A stretch of 64,000 bases of DNA. Origin: Megachile rotundata (lineage: Eukaryota > Arthropoda > Insecta > Hymenoptera > Megachilidae). The position numbers and the translations under genes were made by a program. Shown in pieces: positions 42,117 through 57,562 of the stretch; positions within the stretch are counted from its first letter, which is position 1; every line of letters starts with the position of its first letter. The DNA is taken from assembly GCF_050947335.1 (NCBI RefSeq), contig NW_027473317.1, positions 186,001-250,000 on the forward strand, in the 5' to 3' direction. The notes beneath the pieces are model-generated. The model ran no database searches. It was not told the DNA's origin and saw nothing but the letters and a program-made list of their open reading frames with translations.

Positions 42117-44005
42117 TATGACTGTGATTGTATGATTGTGATTATATGATTGTGACTGTATGATTGCGTTTGTATGATTGTGATTGTACGATAGTGATTG
42201 TATGATTGTGATTGTATGATTGCGATTGTAATATTGCGATCGTATGATTGTGATTGTATGATTGTGATTGTATGATCGTGATTGTATGATCGTGATTGTA
42301 TGATCGTGATTGTATGATCGTGATTATATGATCGTGATTGTATGATTGTGATTGTATGATTGTGATTGTATGATTGTGATTGTATGCTTGTGATTGTATG
42401 ATTGTGATGGTATAATTGTGATTATATGATTGTGATTGTATGATTGCGTTTGTATGATTGTGATTGTACGATAGTGATTGTATGATTGTGATTGTATGAT
42501 AGTGATTGTGACATTGCGATTGTATGATTGCGATTGTAATATTGCGATTGTATGATTGTGATGTATGATTGTGATTGTATGATCGTGATTATATGATCGT
42601 GATTGTATGATCGTGATTGTATGATCGTGATTGTATGATTGTGATTGTATGATTGAGATTGAATGATTGGAATTGTATGATTGTGATTGTATGATTGTGA
42701 CTGTATGATAATGATTGTGACATTGCGATTGTATGATTGCGATTGTAATATTGCGATTGTATGATTGTGATTGTATGATCGTGATTGTATGATCGTGATT
42801 GTATGATCGTGATTGTATGATCGTCATTGTATGATGGTGATTGTATGATCGTGATTGTATGATTGCGATTGTATGATTGTGATTGTATGACTGTGATTGT
42901 ATGATTGTGATTGTATGATTGTGATTGTATGATTGTGATTGTGTGACTGTGATTGTATGATTGTTATTGTATGATAGTGATTGTGATATTGCGATTGTAT
43001 GATTGCGATTGTATGATTGTGATTGCATGACTGTGATTGTATGATTGTGTTTGTATGATTGTGATTGTATGATTGTGCTTGTATGATTGTCATTGTATGA
43101 TTGTGATTGTATGACTTTTATTGTATGATTGTGATTGTATGATTGTGATTGTATGATTGTGATTGTATGATTGTGATTGTATGATTGTGATTGTATGATT
43201 GTGATTGTATGATTGTGATTGTATGATTGTGATTGTATGATTTTGATTGTATGATTGTGATTGCATGATTGTGATTGTATGACTGTGATTGTATGATAGT
43301 GATTGTGATATTGCGATTGTATGATTGCGATTGTACGATTGTGATTGCATGACTGTGATTGTATGATTGTGTTTGTATGATTGTGATTGTATGATTGTGA
43401 TTGTATGATTGTCATTGTATGAATGTGATTGTATGACTTTTATTGTATGATTGAGATTGTATGATTGTGATTGTATGATTGTGATTGTATGATTGTGATT
43501 GTATGCTTGTGATTGTATGATTGTGATTGTATAATTGTGATTATATGATTGTGATTGTATGATTGCGTTTGTATGATTGTGATTGTACGATAGTGATTGT
43601 ATGATTGTGATTGTATGATAGTGATTGTGACATTGCGATTGTATGATTGCGATTGTAAGATTGTGATTGTATGATTGTGATTGTATGATTGTGATTGTAT
43701 GATTTTAATTGTATGATTGTGATTGTATGATTTTGATTGCATGATTGCGACTGTATGATTGTGATTGTGTGATTTTGATTGTATGATTGTGATTGCATGA
43801 TTGTGATTATATGATTGTGATTGTATGATTGTGATTGTATGATTGTGATTGTATGATTGTCATTGTATGATTGTCATTGTATGATTGTGATTGTATGATT
43901 GTCATTGCATGATTGAGATTGTATGATTGCGATTGTAATATTGCGATTGTATGATTGGGATTGTATGATTGTGATTGTATGATTGTGATTGTATGATTGT
44001 GATTG

Positions 44006-45446
44006 TATGATCGTGATTGTATGATCGTGATTGTATGATCGTGATTATATGATTCTGATTGTATGATTGTGATTATATGATTGTGATTGTATGATTGCGT
44101 TTGTATGATTGTGATTTTATGATAGTGATTGTATGATTGTGATTGTATGATAGTGATTGTGACATTGCGATTGTATGATTGCGATTGTAATATTGCGATT
44201 GTATGATTGTGAAGTATGATTGTGATTGTATGATCGTGATTATATGATCATGATTGTATGATTGTGATTGTATGATTGTGATTATATGATTGTGATTGTA
44301 TGATTGTGATTGTGTGAGTGTGATTGTATGATTGTGATAGTAAGATTGTGATTGTATGACTGTGATTGTATGATTGTGATTGTATGATAGTGATTGTGAC
44401 ATTGCGATTGTATGATTGCGATTGTATGATTGTGATTGTATGATTGTGATTGTATGATTGTGATTGTATGATTTTAATTGTATGATTGTGATTGTATGAT
44501 TGTGATTGCATGATTGCGACTGTATGATTGTGATTGTATGATTTTGATTGCATGATTGTGATTGCATGACTGTGATTATATGATTGTGATTGTATGATCG
44601 TGATTGTATGATCGTGATTGTATGATCGTGATTGTATGATCGTGATTGTATGATCGTGATTGTATGATCGTGATTGTATGATCGTGATTGTATGATCGTG
44701 ATTGTATGATCGTGATTGTATGATCGTGATTGTATGATCGTGATTGTATGATCGTGATTGTATGATCGTGATTGTATGATTGTGATTGTACGATAGTGAT
44801 TGTGACATTGCGATTGTATGATTGCGATTGTATGATTGTGATTGTATGACTGTGATTGTATGATTGTGATTGTATGATTGTGATTGTATGACTGTGATTG
44901 TATGATAGTGATTGTGATATTGCGATTGTATGATTGCGATTGTATGATTGTGATTGCATGACTGTGATTGTATGATTGTGTTTGTATGATTGTGATTGTA
45001 TGATTGTGATTGTATGATTGTCATTGTATGAATGTGATTGTATGACTTTTATTGTATGATTGTGATTGTATGATTGTGATTGTATGATTGTGATTGTATG
45101 ATTGTTATTGTATGATTGTGATTGTATGATTGTGATTCTATGATTGCGATTGTATGATTTTGATTGTATGATTGTGATTGCATGATTGAGATTGTATGAT
45201 TGTGATTGTATGATTGTGATTGTATGATTGTGATTGTATGCTTGTGATTGTATGATTGTGATTGTATAATTGTGATTATATGATTGTGATTGTATGATTG
45301 TGATTGTATGATTCCGTTTGTATGATTGTGATTGTATGATTGTGATTGTCACATTGCGATTGTATGATTGCGATTTTATGATTGTGTTTGTATGATTGCG
45401 ATTGTATGATTGCAATTTAATGAGTGTGATTATATGATTATGATTG
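44006..45446 (+). repeat. HOR module 3 (1,441 bp)
   Basis: 205-bp segment (gaag 44211), 382-bp segment, C-variant run 44593-44774 (13 units), 41 further units, anchor 45349-45446. It has the same total length as module 2 because one extra C-variant unit is offset by one fewer canonical unit after tatgacttttattg. Only two canonical units precede it, reflecting the duplication junction. Confidence 0.9.
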
Positions 45447-48329
45447 TATGACTGTGATTGTATGATTGTGATTATATGATTGTGACTGTATGATTGCGTT
45501 TGTATGATTGTGATTGTACGATAGTGATTGTATGATTGTGATTGTATGATTGCGATTGTAATATTGCGATCGTATGATTGTGATTGTATGATTGTGATTG
45601 TATGATCGTGATTGTATGATCGTGATTGTATGATCGTGATTGTATGATCGTGATTATATGATCGTGATTGTATGATTGTGATTGTATGATTGTGATTGTA
45701 TGATTGTGATTGTATGCTTGTGATTGTATGATTGTGATGGTATAATTGTGATTATATGATTGTGATTGTATGATTGCGTTTGTATGATTGTGATTGTACG
45801 ATAGTGATTGTATGATTGTGATTGTATGATAGTGATTGTGACATTGCGATTGTATGATTGCGATTGTAATATTGCGATTGTATGATTGTGATGTATGATT
45901 GTGATTGTATGATCGTGATTATATGATCGTGATTGTATGATCGTGATTGTATGATCGTGATTGTATGATTGTGATTGTATGATTGAGATTGAATGATTGG
46001 AATTGTATGATTGTGATTGTATGATTGTGACTGTATGATAATGATTGTGACATTGCGATTGTATGATTGCGATTGTAATATTGCGATTGTATGATTGTGA
46101 TTGTATGATCGTGATTGTATGATCGTGATTGTATGATCGTGATTGTATGATCGTCATTGTATGATGGTGATTGTATGATCGTGATTGTATGATTGCGATT
46201 GTATGATTGTGATTGTATGACTGTGATTGTATGATTGTGATTGTATGATTGTGATTGTATGATTGTGATTGTGTGACTGTGATTGTATGATTGTTATTGT
46301 ATGATAGTGATTGTGATATTGCGATTGTATGATTGCGATTGTATGATTGTGATTGCATGACTGTGATTGTATGATTGTGTTTGTATGATTGTGATTGTAT
46401 GATTGTGCTTGTATGATTGTCATTGTATGATTGTGATTGTATGACTTTTATTGTATGATTGTGATTGTATGATTGTGATTGTATGATTGTGATTGTATGA
46501 TTGTGATTGTATGATTGTGATTGTATGATTGTGATTGTATGATTGTGATTGTATGATTTTGATTGTATGATTGTGATTGCATGATTGTGATTGTATGACT
46601 GTGATTGTATGATAGTGATTGTGATATTGCGATTGTATGATTGCGATTGTACGATTGTGATTGCATGACTGTGATTGTATGATTGTGTTTGTATGATTGT
46701 GATTGTATGATTGTGATTGTATGATTGTCATTGTATGAATGTGATTGTATGACTTTTATTGTATGATTGAGATTGTATGATTGTGATTGTATGATTGTGA
46801 TTGTATGATTGTGATTGTATGCTTGTGATTGTATGATTGTGATTGTATAATTGTGATTATATGATTGTGATTGTATGATTGCGTTTGTATGATTGTGATT
46901 GTACGATAGTGATTGTATGATTGTGATTGTATGATAGTGATTGTGACATTGCGATTGTATGATTGCGATTGTAAGATTGTGATTGTATGATTGTGATTGT
47001 ATGATTGTGATTGTATGATTTTAATTGTATGATTGTGATTGTATGATTTTGATTGCATGATTGCGACTGTATGATTGTGATTGTGTGATTTTGATTGTAT
47101 GATTGTGATTGCATGATTGTGATTATATGATTGTGATTGTATGATTGTGATTGTATGATTGTGATTGTATGATTGTCATTGTATGATTGTCATTGTATGA
47201 TTGTGATTGTATGATTGTCATTGCATGATTGAGATTGTATGATTGCGATTGTAATATTGCGATTGTATGATTGGGATTGTATGATTGTGATTGTATGATC
47301 GTGATTGTATGATCGTGATTGTATGATCGTGATTGTATGATCGTGATTGTATGATTGTGATTGTACGATAGTGATTGTGACATTGCGATTGTATGATTGC
47401 GATTGTATGATTGTGATTGTATGACTGTGATTGTATGATTGTGATTGTATGATTGTGATTGTATCATTGTGATTGTATGACTGTGACTGTATGATTGTGA
47501 TTGTATGATAGTGATTGTGATATTGCGATTGTATGATCGTGATTGTATGATTGTGATTGTATGATTGTGATTATATGATTGTGATTGTATGATTGAGATT
47601 GAATGATTGGGATTGTATGATTGTGATTGTATGATTGTGACTGTATGATTGCGATTGTAATATTGCGATTGTATGATTGTGATTGTATGATCGTGATTGT
47701 ATGATCGTGATTGTATGATCGTGATTGTATGATCGTCATTGTATGATGGTGATTGTATGATCGTGATTGTATGATTGTGATTGTATGATTGTGATTGTAT
47801 GCTTGTGGTTGAATGATTGTGATTGTATGATTGTCATTGTATGATTGTCATTGTATGATTGTGATTGTATGATTGTCATTGCATGATTGTGATTGTATGA
47901 TTGCGATTGTAATATTGCGATTGTATGATTGGGATTGTATGATTGTGATTGTATGATCGTGATTGTATGATCGTGATTGTATGATCGTGATTGTATGATC
48001 GTGATTGTATGATCGTGATTGTATGATTGTGATTGTATGATTGTGATTGTACGATAGTGATTGTGACATTGCGATTGTATGATTGCGATTGTATGATTGT
48101 GATTGTATGACTGTGATTGTATGATTGTGATTGTATGATTGTGATTGTATCATTGTGATTGTATGACTGTGATTGTATGATTGTGATTGTATGATAGTGA
48201 TTGTGATATTGCGATTGTATGATCGTGATTGTATGATTGTGATTGTATGATTGTGATTGTATGATTGTGATTGTATGATTGTGATTGTATGATTGTGATT
48301 GTATGATTGTGATTGTATGATTGTGATTG

Positions 48330-49700
48330 TATGATCGTGATTGTATGATCGTGATTGTATGATCGTGATTATATGATTCTGATTGTATGATTGTGATTAT
48401 ATGATTGTGATTGTATGATTGCGTTTGTATGATTGTGATTTTATGATAGTGATTGTATGATTGCGATTGTATGATAGTGATTGTGACATTGCGATTGTAT
48501 GATTGCGATTGTAATATTGCGATTGTATGATTGTGAAGTATGATTGTGATTGTATGATCGTGATTATATGATCATGATTGTATGATTGTGATTGTATGAT
48601 TGTGATTATATAATTGTGATTGTATGATTGTGATTGTATGAGTGTGATTGTATGATTGTGATAGTAAGATTGTGATTGTATGACTGTGATTGTATGATTG
48701 TGATTGTATGATAGTGATTGTGACATTGCGATTGTATGATTGCGATTGTATGATTGTGATTGTATGATTGTGATTGTATGATTGTGATTGTATGATTTTA
48801 ATTGTATGATTGTGATTGTATGATTGTGATTGCATGATTGCGACTGTATGATTGTGATTGTATGATTTTGATTGCATGATTGTGATTGCATGACTGTGAT
48901 TATATGATTGTGATTGTATGATCGTGATTGTATGATCGTGATTGTATGATCGTGATTGTATGATCGTGATTGTATGATCGTGATTGTATGATCGTGATTG
49001 TATGATCGTGATTGTATGATCGTGATTGTATGATCGTGATTGTATGATCGTGATTGTATGATCGTGATTGTATGATTTTGATTGTACGATAGTGATTGTG
49101 ACATTGCGATTGTATGATTGCGATTGTATGATTGTGATTGTATGACTGTGATTGTATGACTGTGATTGTATGATTGTGATTGTATGACTGTGATTGTATG
49201 ATAGTGATTGTGATATTGCGATTGTATGATTGCGATTGTATGATTGTGATTGCATGACTGTGATTGTATGATTGTGTTTGTATGATTGTGATTGTATGAT
49301 TGTGATTGTATGATTGTCATTGTATGAATGTGATTGTATGACTTTTATTGTATGATTGTTATTGTATGATTGTGATTGTATGATTGTGATTCTATGATTG
49401 CGATTGTATGATTTTGATTGTATGATTGTGATTGCATGATTGAGATTGTATGATTGTGATTGTATGATTGTGATTGTATGATTGTGATTGTATGCTTGTG
49501 ATTGTATGATTGTGATTGTATAATTGTGATTATATGATTGTGATTGTATGATTGTGATTGTATGATTGCGTTTGTATGATTGTGATTGTATGATTGTGAT
49601 TGTCACATTGCGATTGTATGATTGCGATTTTATGATTGTGTTTGTATGATTGCGATTGTATGATTGCAATTTAATGAGTGTGATTATATGATTATGATTG
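48330..49700 (+). repeat. HOR module 4 (1,371 bp)
   Basis: Seven canonical units precede it. 205-bp segment (gaag 48535), 382-bp segment with tataattg in place of tatgattg, C-variant run 48917-49070 (11 units) ending in tatgattttgattg, 38 further units, anchor 49603-49700. It is the shortest full module because several canonical units after tatgacttttattg are missing. Confidence 0.9.
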
Positions 49701-52386
49701 TATGACTGTGATTGTATGATTGTGATTATATGATTGTGACTGTATGATTGCGTTTGTATGATTGTGATTGTACGATAGTGATTGTATGATTGTGATTGTA
49801 TGATTGCGATTGTAATATTGCGATTGTATGATTGTGATTGTATGATCGTGATTGTATGATCGTGATTGTATGATCGTGATTGTATGATCGTGATTATATG
49901 ATCGTGATTGTATGATTGTGATTGTATGATTGTGATTGTATGATTGTGATTGTATGCTTGTGATTGTATGATTGTGATGGTATAATTGTGATTATATGAT
50001 TGTGATTGTATGATTGCGTTTGTATGATTGTGATTGTACGATAGTGATTGTAAGATTGTGATTGTATGATAGTGATTGTGACATTGCGATTGTATGATTG
50101 CGATTGTAATATTGCGATTGTATGATTGTGATGTATGATTGTGATTGTATGATCGTGATTATATGATCGTGATTGTATGATCGTGATTGTATGATCGTGA
50201 TTGTATGATTGTGATTGTATGATTGAGATTGAATGATTGGGATTGTATGATTGTGATTGTATGATTGTGACTGTATGATAATGATTGTGACATTGCGATT
50301 GTATGATTGCGATTGTAATATTGCGATTGTATGATTGTGATTGTATGATCGTGATTGTATGATCGTGATTGTATGATCGTTATTGTATGATCGTCATTGT
50401 ATGATGGTGATTGTATGATCGTGATTGTATGATTGTGATTGTATGATTGTGATTGTATGCTTGTGGTTGAATGATTGTGATTGTATGATTGTGATTGTAT
50501 GATTGTGATTGTACGATAGTGATTGTGACATTGCGATTGTATGATTGCGATTGTAAGATTGTGATTGTATGATTGTGATTGTATGATTGTGATTGTATGA
50601 TTGTGATTTTATGATTTTAATTGTATGATTGTGATTTTATGATTTTGATTGCATGATTGCGACTGTATGATTGTGATTGTGTGATTTTGATTGTATGATT
50701 GTGATTGCATGATTGTGATTATATGATTGTGATTGTATGATTGTGATTGTATGATTGTGATTGTATGATTGTCATTGTATGATTGTCATTGTATGATTGT
50801 GATTGTATGATTGTCATTGTATGATTGTGATTGTATGATTGCGATTGTAATATTGCGATTGTATGATTGGGATTGTATGATTGTGATTGCATGACTGTGA
50901 TTGTATGATTGTGTTTGTATGATTGTGATTGTATGATTGTGATTGTATGATTGTGATTGTATGATCGTGATTGTATGATCGTGATTGTATGATCGTGATT
51001 GTATGATCGTGATTGTATGATTGTGATTGTATGATTGTGATTGTATGCTTGTGGTTGAATGATTGTGATTGTATGATTGTGATTGTATGATTGTGATTGT
51101 ACGATAGTGATTGTGACATTGCGATTGTATGATTGCGATTGTATGATTGTGATTGTATGACTGTGATTGTATGATTGTGATTGAATGATTGTGATTGTAT
51201 GATTGTGATTGTGTGACTGTGATTGTATGATTGTTATTGTATGATAGTGATGGTGATATTGCGATTGTATGATTGCGATTGTATGATTGTGATTGCATGA
51301 CTGTGATTGTATGATTGTGTTTGTATGATTGTGATTGTATGATTGTGCTTGTATGATTGTCATTGTATGATTGTGATTGTATGACTTTTATTGTATGATT
51401 GTGATTGTATGATTGTGATTGTATGATTGTGATTGTATGATTGTGATTGTATGATTGTGATTGTATGATTGTGATTGTATGATTGTGATTGTATGATTTT
51501 GATTGTATGATTGTGATTGCATGATTGAGATTGTATGATTGTGATTGTATAATTGTGATTATATGATTGTGATTGTATGATTGCGTTTGTATGATTGTGA
51601 TTGTACGATAGTGATTGTATGATTGTGATTGTATGATAGTGATTGTGACATTGCGATTGTATGATTGCGATTGTAATATTGCGATTGTATGATTGTGATG
51701 TATGATTGTGATTGTATGATCGTGATTATATGATCGTGATTGTATGATCGTGATTGTATGATCGTGATGGTATGATCGTGATTGTATGATCGTGATTGTA
51801 TGACAGTGATTGTATAATAGTGATTGTGACATTGCGATTGTATGATTGCGATTGTATGATTGCGATTGTATGATTGTGATTGTATGATTGTGATAGTAAG
51901 ATTGTGATTGTATGATTGTGATTGTATGATTGTGATTGTATGATAGTGATTGTGACATTGCGATTGTATGATTGCGATTGTAAGATTGTGATTGTATGAT
52001 TGTGATTGTATGATTGTGATTGTATGATTTTAATTGTATGATTGTGATTGTATGATTGTGATTGCATGATTGCGACTGTATGATTGTGATTGTATGATTT
52101 TGATTGTATGATTGTGATTGTATGATTGTGATTGTATGACTGTGATTGTATGATTGTGATTGTATGATTGTGATTGTATGATTGTGATTGTATGACTGTG
52201 ATTGTATGATTGTGATTGTATGATAGTGATTGTGATATTGCGATTGTATGATTGCCATTGTATGATTGCGATTGTATGATTGTGATTGCATGACTGTGAT
52301 TGTATGATTGTGTTTGTATGATTGTGATTGTATGATTGTGATTGTATAATTGTCATTGTATGATTGTGATTGTATGACTTTTATTG

Positions 52387-52694
52387 TATGATTGTGATTG
52401 TATGATTGTGATTGTATGATTGTGATTGTATGATTGTGATTGTATGATTGTGATTGTATGATTGTGATTGTATGATTGTGATTGTATGATTGTGATTGTA
52501 TGATTGTGATTGTATGATCGTGATTGTATGATCGTGATTGTATGATCGTGATGGTATGATCGTGATTGTATGATCGTGATTGTATGACCGTGATTGTATG
52601 ATCGTGATTGTATGATCGTGATTGTATGATCGTGATTGTATGATCGTGATTGTATGATCGTGATTGTATGATCGTGATTATATGATCGTGATTG
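52387..52694 (+). repeat. Canonical run (9 units) fused to a C-variant run (13 units)
   Basis: Nine canonical units (52387-52512) run directly into thirteen C-variant units (52513-52694, with gatggtatg and gaccgtg members). The 205-bp and 382-bp segments that normally lie between the two runs are absent. This looks like an internal deletion by recombination between units. Confidence 0.88.
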
Positions 52695-53296
52695 TATGAT
52701 TGTGATTGTACGATAGTGATTGTGACATTGCGATTGTATGATTGCGATTGTATGATTGCGATTGTATGACTGTGATTGTATGATTGTGATTGTATGATTG
52801 TGATTGTATGACTGTGATTGTATGATAGTGATTGTGATATTGCGATTGTATGATTGCGATTGTACGATTGTGATTGCATGACTGTGATTGTATGATTGTG
52901 TTTGTATGATTGTGATTGTATGATTGTGATTGTATGATTGTCATTGTATGAATGTGATTGTATGACTTTTATTGTATGATTGTGATTGTATGATTGTGAT
53001 TGTATGATTGTGATTGTATGATTGTGATTGTATGATTGTGATTGTATGATTGTTATTGTATGATTGTGATTGTATGATTGTGATTCCATGATTGCGATTG
53101 TATGATTTTGATTGTATGATTGTGATTGCATGATTGAGATTGTATGATTGTGATTGTATGATTGTGATTGTATGATTGTGATTGTATGCTTGTGATTGTA
53201 TGATTGTGATTGTATAATTGTGATTATATGATTGTGATTGTATGATTGTGATTGTATGATTGCGTTTGTATGATTGTGATTGTATGATTGTGATTG

Positions 53297-53394
53297 TCAC
53301 ATTGCGATTGTATGATTGCGATTTTATGATTGTGTTTGTATGATTGCGATTGTATGATTGCAATTTAATGAGTGTGATTATATGATTATGATTG
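53297..53394 (+). repeat. 98-bp anchor block after the fused run
   Basis: It begins 784 bp (56 units) after the start of the C-variant run at 52513. The right part of the module is therefore intact although its left part is missing. A private attccatg occurs upstream at about 53083. Confidence 0.9.
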
Positions 53395-55030
53395 TATGAT
53401 TGTGATTGTATGATTGTGATTATATGATTGTGACTGTATGATTGCGTTTGTATGATTGTGATTGTACGATAGTGATTGTATGATTGTGATTGTATGATTG
53501 TGATTATATGATTGTGAATTTATGATAGTGATTGTATGATTGTGATTGTATGATAGTGATTGTGACATTGCGATTGTATGATTGCGATTGTAATATTGCG
53601 ATTGTATGATTGTGATGTATGATTGTGATTGTATGATCGTGATTATATGTTCGTGATTGTATGATTGTGATTGTATGATTGTGATTGTATGATTGCGATT
53701 GTAATATTGCGATTGTATGATCGTGATTGTATGATCGTGATTGTATGATCGTGATTGTATGATCGTGATTGTATGATCGTGATTGTATGATTGTGATTGT
53801 ATGATTGTGATTGTACGATAGTGATTGTGACATTGCGATTGTATGATTGCGATTCTATGATTGTGATTGTATGACTGTGATTGTATGATTGTGATGTATG
53901 ATTGTGATTGTATGATCGTGATTATATGATCGTGATTGTATGATCGTGATTGTATGATTGTCATTGTATGATTGCGATTGTATGACTTTTATTGTATGAT
54001 TGTGATTGTACGATAGTGATTGTATGATTGTGATTGTATGATAGTGATTGTGACATTGCGATTGTATGATTGCGATTGTAAGATTGTGATTGTATGATTG
54101 TGATTGTATGATTGTGATTGTATGATTTTAATTGTATGATTGTGATTGTATGATTTTGATTGCATGATTGCGACTGTATGATTGTGATTGTGTGATTTTG
54201 ATTGTATGATTGTGATTGCATGATTGTGATTATATGATTGTGATTGTATGATTGTGATTGTATGATTGTGATTGTATGATTGTCATTGTATGATTGTCAT
54301 TGTATGATTGTGATTGTGTGATTGTCATTGCATGATTGTGATTGTATGATTGCGATTGTAATATTGCGATTGTATGATTGGGATTGTATGATTGTGATTG
54401 TATGATCGTGATTGTATGATCGTGATTGTATGATCGTGATTGTATGATCGTGATTGTATGATTGTGATTGTATGATTGTGATTGTACGATAGTGATTGTG
54501 ACATTGCGATTGTATGATTGCGATTGTATGATTGTGATTGTATGACTGTGATTGTATGATTGTGATTGTATGATTGTGATTGTATCATTGTGATTGTATG
54601 ACTGTGATTGTATGATTGTGATTGTATGATAGTGATTGTGATATTGCGATTGTATGATCGTGATTGTATGATTGTGATTGTATGATTGTGATTATATGAT
54701 TGTGATTGTATGATTGAGATTGAATGATTGGGATTGTATGATTGTGATTGTATGATTGTGACTGTATGATAATGATTGTGACATTGCGATTGTATGATTG
54801 CGATTGTAATATTGCGATTGTATGATTGTGATTGTATGATCGTGATTGTATGATCGTGATTGTATGATCGTGATTGTATGATCGTGATTGTATGATCGTG
54901 ATTGTATGATTGTGATTGTATGATTGTGATTGTACGATAGTGATTGTGACATTGCGATTGTATGATTGCGATTGTATGATTGTGATTGTATGACTGTGAT
55001 TGTATGATTGTGATTGTATGATTGTGATTG

Positions 55031-56457
55031 TATGATCGTGATTGTATGATCGTGATTGTATGATCGTGATTATATGATTCTGATTGTATGATTGTGATTA
55101 TATGATTGTGATTGTATGATTGCGTTTGTATGATTGTGATTTTATGATAGTGATTGTATGATTGTGATTGTATGATAGTGATTGTGACATTGCAATTGTA
55201 TGATTGCGATTGTAATATTGCGATTGTATGATTGTGAAGTATGATTGTGATTGTATGATCGTGATTATATGATCATGATTGTATGATTGTGATTGTATGA
55301 TTGTGATTATATAATTGTGATTGTATGATTGTGATTGTATGAGTGTGATTGTATGATTGTGATAGTAAGATTGTGATTGTATGACTGTGATTGTATGATT
55401 GTGATTGTATGATAGTGATTGTGACATTGCGATTGTATGATTGCGATTGTATGATTGTGATTGTATGATTGTGATTGTATGATTGTGATTGTATGATTTT
55501 AATTGTATGATTCTGATTGTATGATTGTGATTGCATGATTGCGACTGTATGATTGTGATTGTATGATTTTGATTGCATGATTGTGATTGCATGACTGTGA
55601 TTATATGATTGTGATTGTATGATCGTGATTGTATGATCGTGATTGTATGATCGTGATTGTATGATCGTGATTGTATGATCGTGATTGTATGATCGTGATT
55701 GTATGATCGTGATTGTATGATCGTGATTGTATGATCGTGATTGTATGATCGTGATTGTATGATCGTGATTGTATGATCGTGATTGTATGATTGTGATTGT
55801 ACGATAGTGATTGTGACATTGCGATTGTATGATTGCGATTGTATGATTGTGATTGTATGACTGTGATTGTATGATTGTGATTGTATGATTGTGATTGTAT
55901 GACTGTGATTGTATGATAGTGATTGTGATATTGCGATTGTATGATTGCGATTGTATGATTGTGATTGCATGACTGTGATTGTATGATTGTGTTTGTATGA
56001 TTGTGATTGTATGATTGTGATTGTATGATTGTCATTGTATGAATGTGATTGTATGACTTTTATTGTATGATTGTGATTGTATGATTGTGATTGTATGATT
56101 GTGATTGTATGATTGTTATTGTATGATTGTGATTGTATGATTGTGATTCTATGATTGCGATTGTATGATTTTGATTGTATGATTGTGATTGCATGATTGA
56201 GATTGTATGATTGTGATTGTATGATTGTGATTGTATGATTGTGATTGTATGCTTGTGATTGTATGATTGTGATTGTATAATTGTGATTATATGATTGTGA
56301 TTGTATGATTGTGATTGTATGATTGCGTTTGTATGATTGTGATTGTATGATTGTGATTGTCACATTGCGATTGTATGATTGCGATTTTATGATTGTGTTT
56401 GTATGATTGCGATTGTATGATTGCAATTTAATGAGTGTGATTATATGATTATGATTG
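55031..56457 (+). repeat. HOR module 5 (1,427 bp), copy of module 1
   Basis: Every landmark lies 17,530 bp after module 1: gaag 55236, C-variant run 55618-55785 (12 units), anchor 56360-56457. Only a few substitutions separate them, for example gacattgcaattg near 55190. The upstream sequence differs, so the left boundary of the long duplication lies near 55003-55030. Confidence 0.9.
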
Positions 56458-57562
56458 TATGACTGTGATTGTATGATTGTGATTATATGATTGTGACTGT
56501 ATGATTGCGTTTGTATGATTGTGATTGTACGATAGTGATTGTATGATTGTGATTGTATGATTGCGATTGTAATATTGCGATTGTATGATTGTGATTGTAT
56601 GATTGTGATTGTATGATCGTGATTGTATGATCGTGATTGTATGATCGTGATTGTATGATCGTGATTATATGATCGTGATTGTATGATTGTGATTGTATGA
56701 TTGTGATTGTATGATTGTGATTGTATGCTTGTGATTGTATGATTGTGATGGTATAATTGTGATTATATGATTGTGATTGTATGATTGCGTTTGTATGATT
56801 GTGATTGTACGATAGTGATTGTATGATTGTGATTGTATGATAGTGATTGTGACATTGCGATTGTATGATTGCGATTGTAATATTGCGATTGTATGATTGT
56901 GATGTATGATTGTGATTGTATGATCGTGATTATATGATCGTGATTGTATGATCGTGATTGTATGATCGTGATTGTATGATTGTGATTGTATGATTGAGAT
57001 TGAATGATTGGGATTGTATGATTGTGATTGTATGATTGTGACTGTATGATAATGATTGTGACATTGCGATTGTATGATTGCGATTGTAATATTGCGATTG
57101 TATGATTGTGATTGTATGATCGTGATTGTATGATCGTGATTGTATGATCGTGATTGTATGATCGTCATTGTATGATGGTGATTGTATGATCGTGATTGTA
57201 TGATTGTGATTGTATGATTGTGATTGTATGCTTGTGGTTGAATGATTGTGATTGTATGATTGTGATTGTTTGATTGTGATTGTACGATAGTGATTGTGAC
57301 ATTGCGATTGTATGATTGCGATTGTATGATTGTGATTGTATGACTGTGATTGTATGATTGTGATTGTATGATTGTGATTGTATGATTGTGATTGTGTGAC
57401 TGTGATTGTATGATTGTTATTGTATGATAGTGATTGTGATATTGCGATTGTATGATTGCGATTGTATGATTGTGATTGCATGACTGTGATTGTATGATTG
57501 TGTTTGTATGATTGTGATTGTATGATTGTGCTTGTATGATTGTCATTGTATGATTGTGATTG

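Larger units (their letters stand above)
40650..47308 (+). repeat. 3,330-bp tandem duplication
   Basis: Unit A is about 40650-43979 and unit B about 43980-47308. Matching landmarks are 3,330 bp apart: gaag 40881/44211, anchor 42019/45349. The offset is 3,344 bp after the C-variant run (12 versus 13 units) and 3,316 bp near 43440/46756, so all drift is in whole units. The junction near 43980 lies in canonical units. In the related locus at 58.7-62 kb only one such unit is present. Confidence 0.9.

Noticed and set aside
50786..53131. Longest minus-strand reading frame (781 residues), and many others of 60-512 residues
   Set aside because: They exist because the C/A-rich strand of the unit lacks stop codons. 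Starts and stops fall exactly on variant units that supply plus-strand CAT or TTA/TCA. Overlapping frames give the same cyclic peptide, and I see no domain, signal peptide, splice structure or codon signature.
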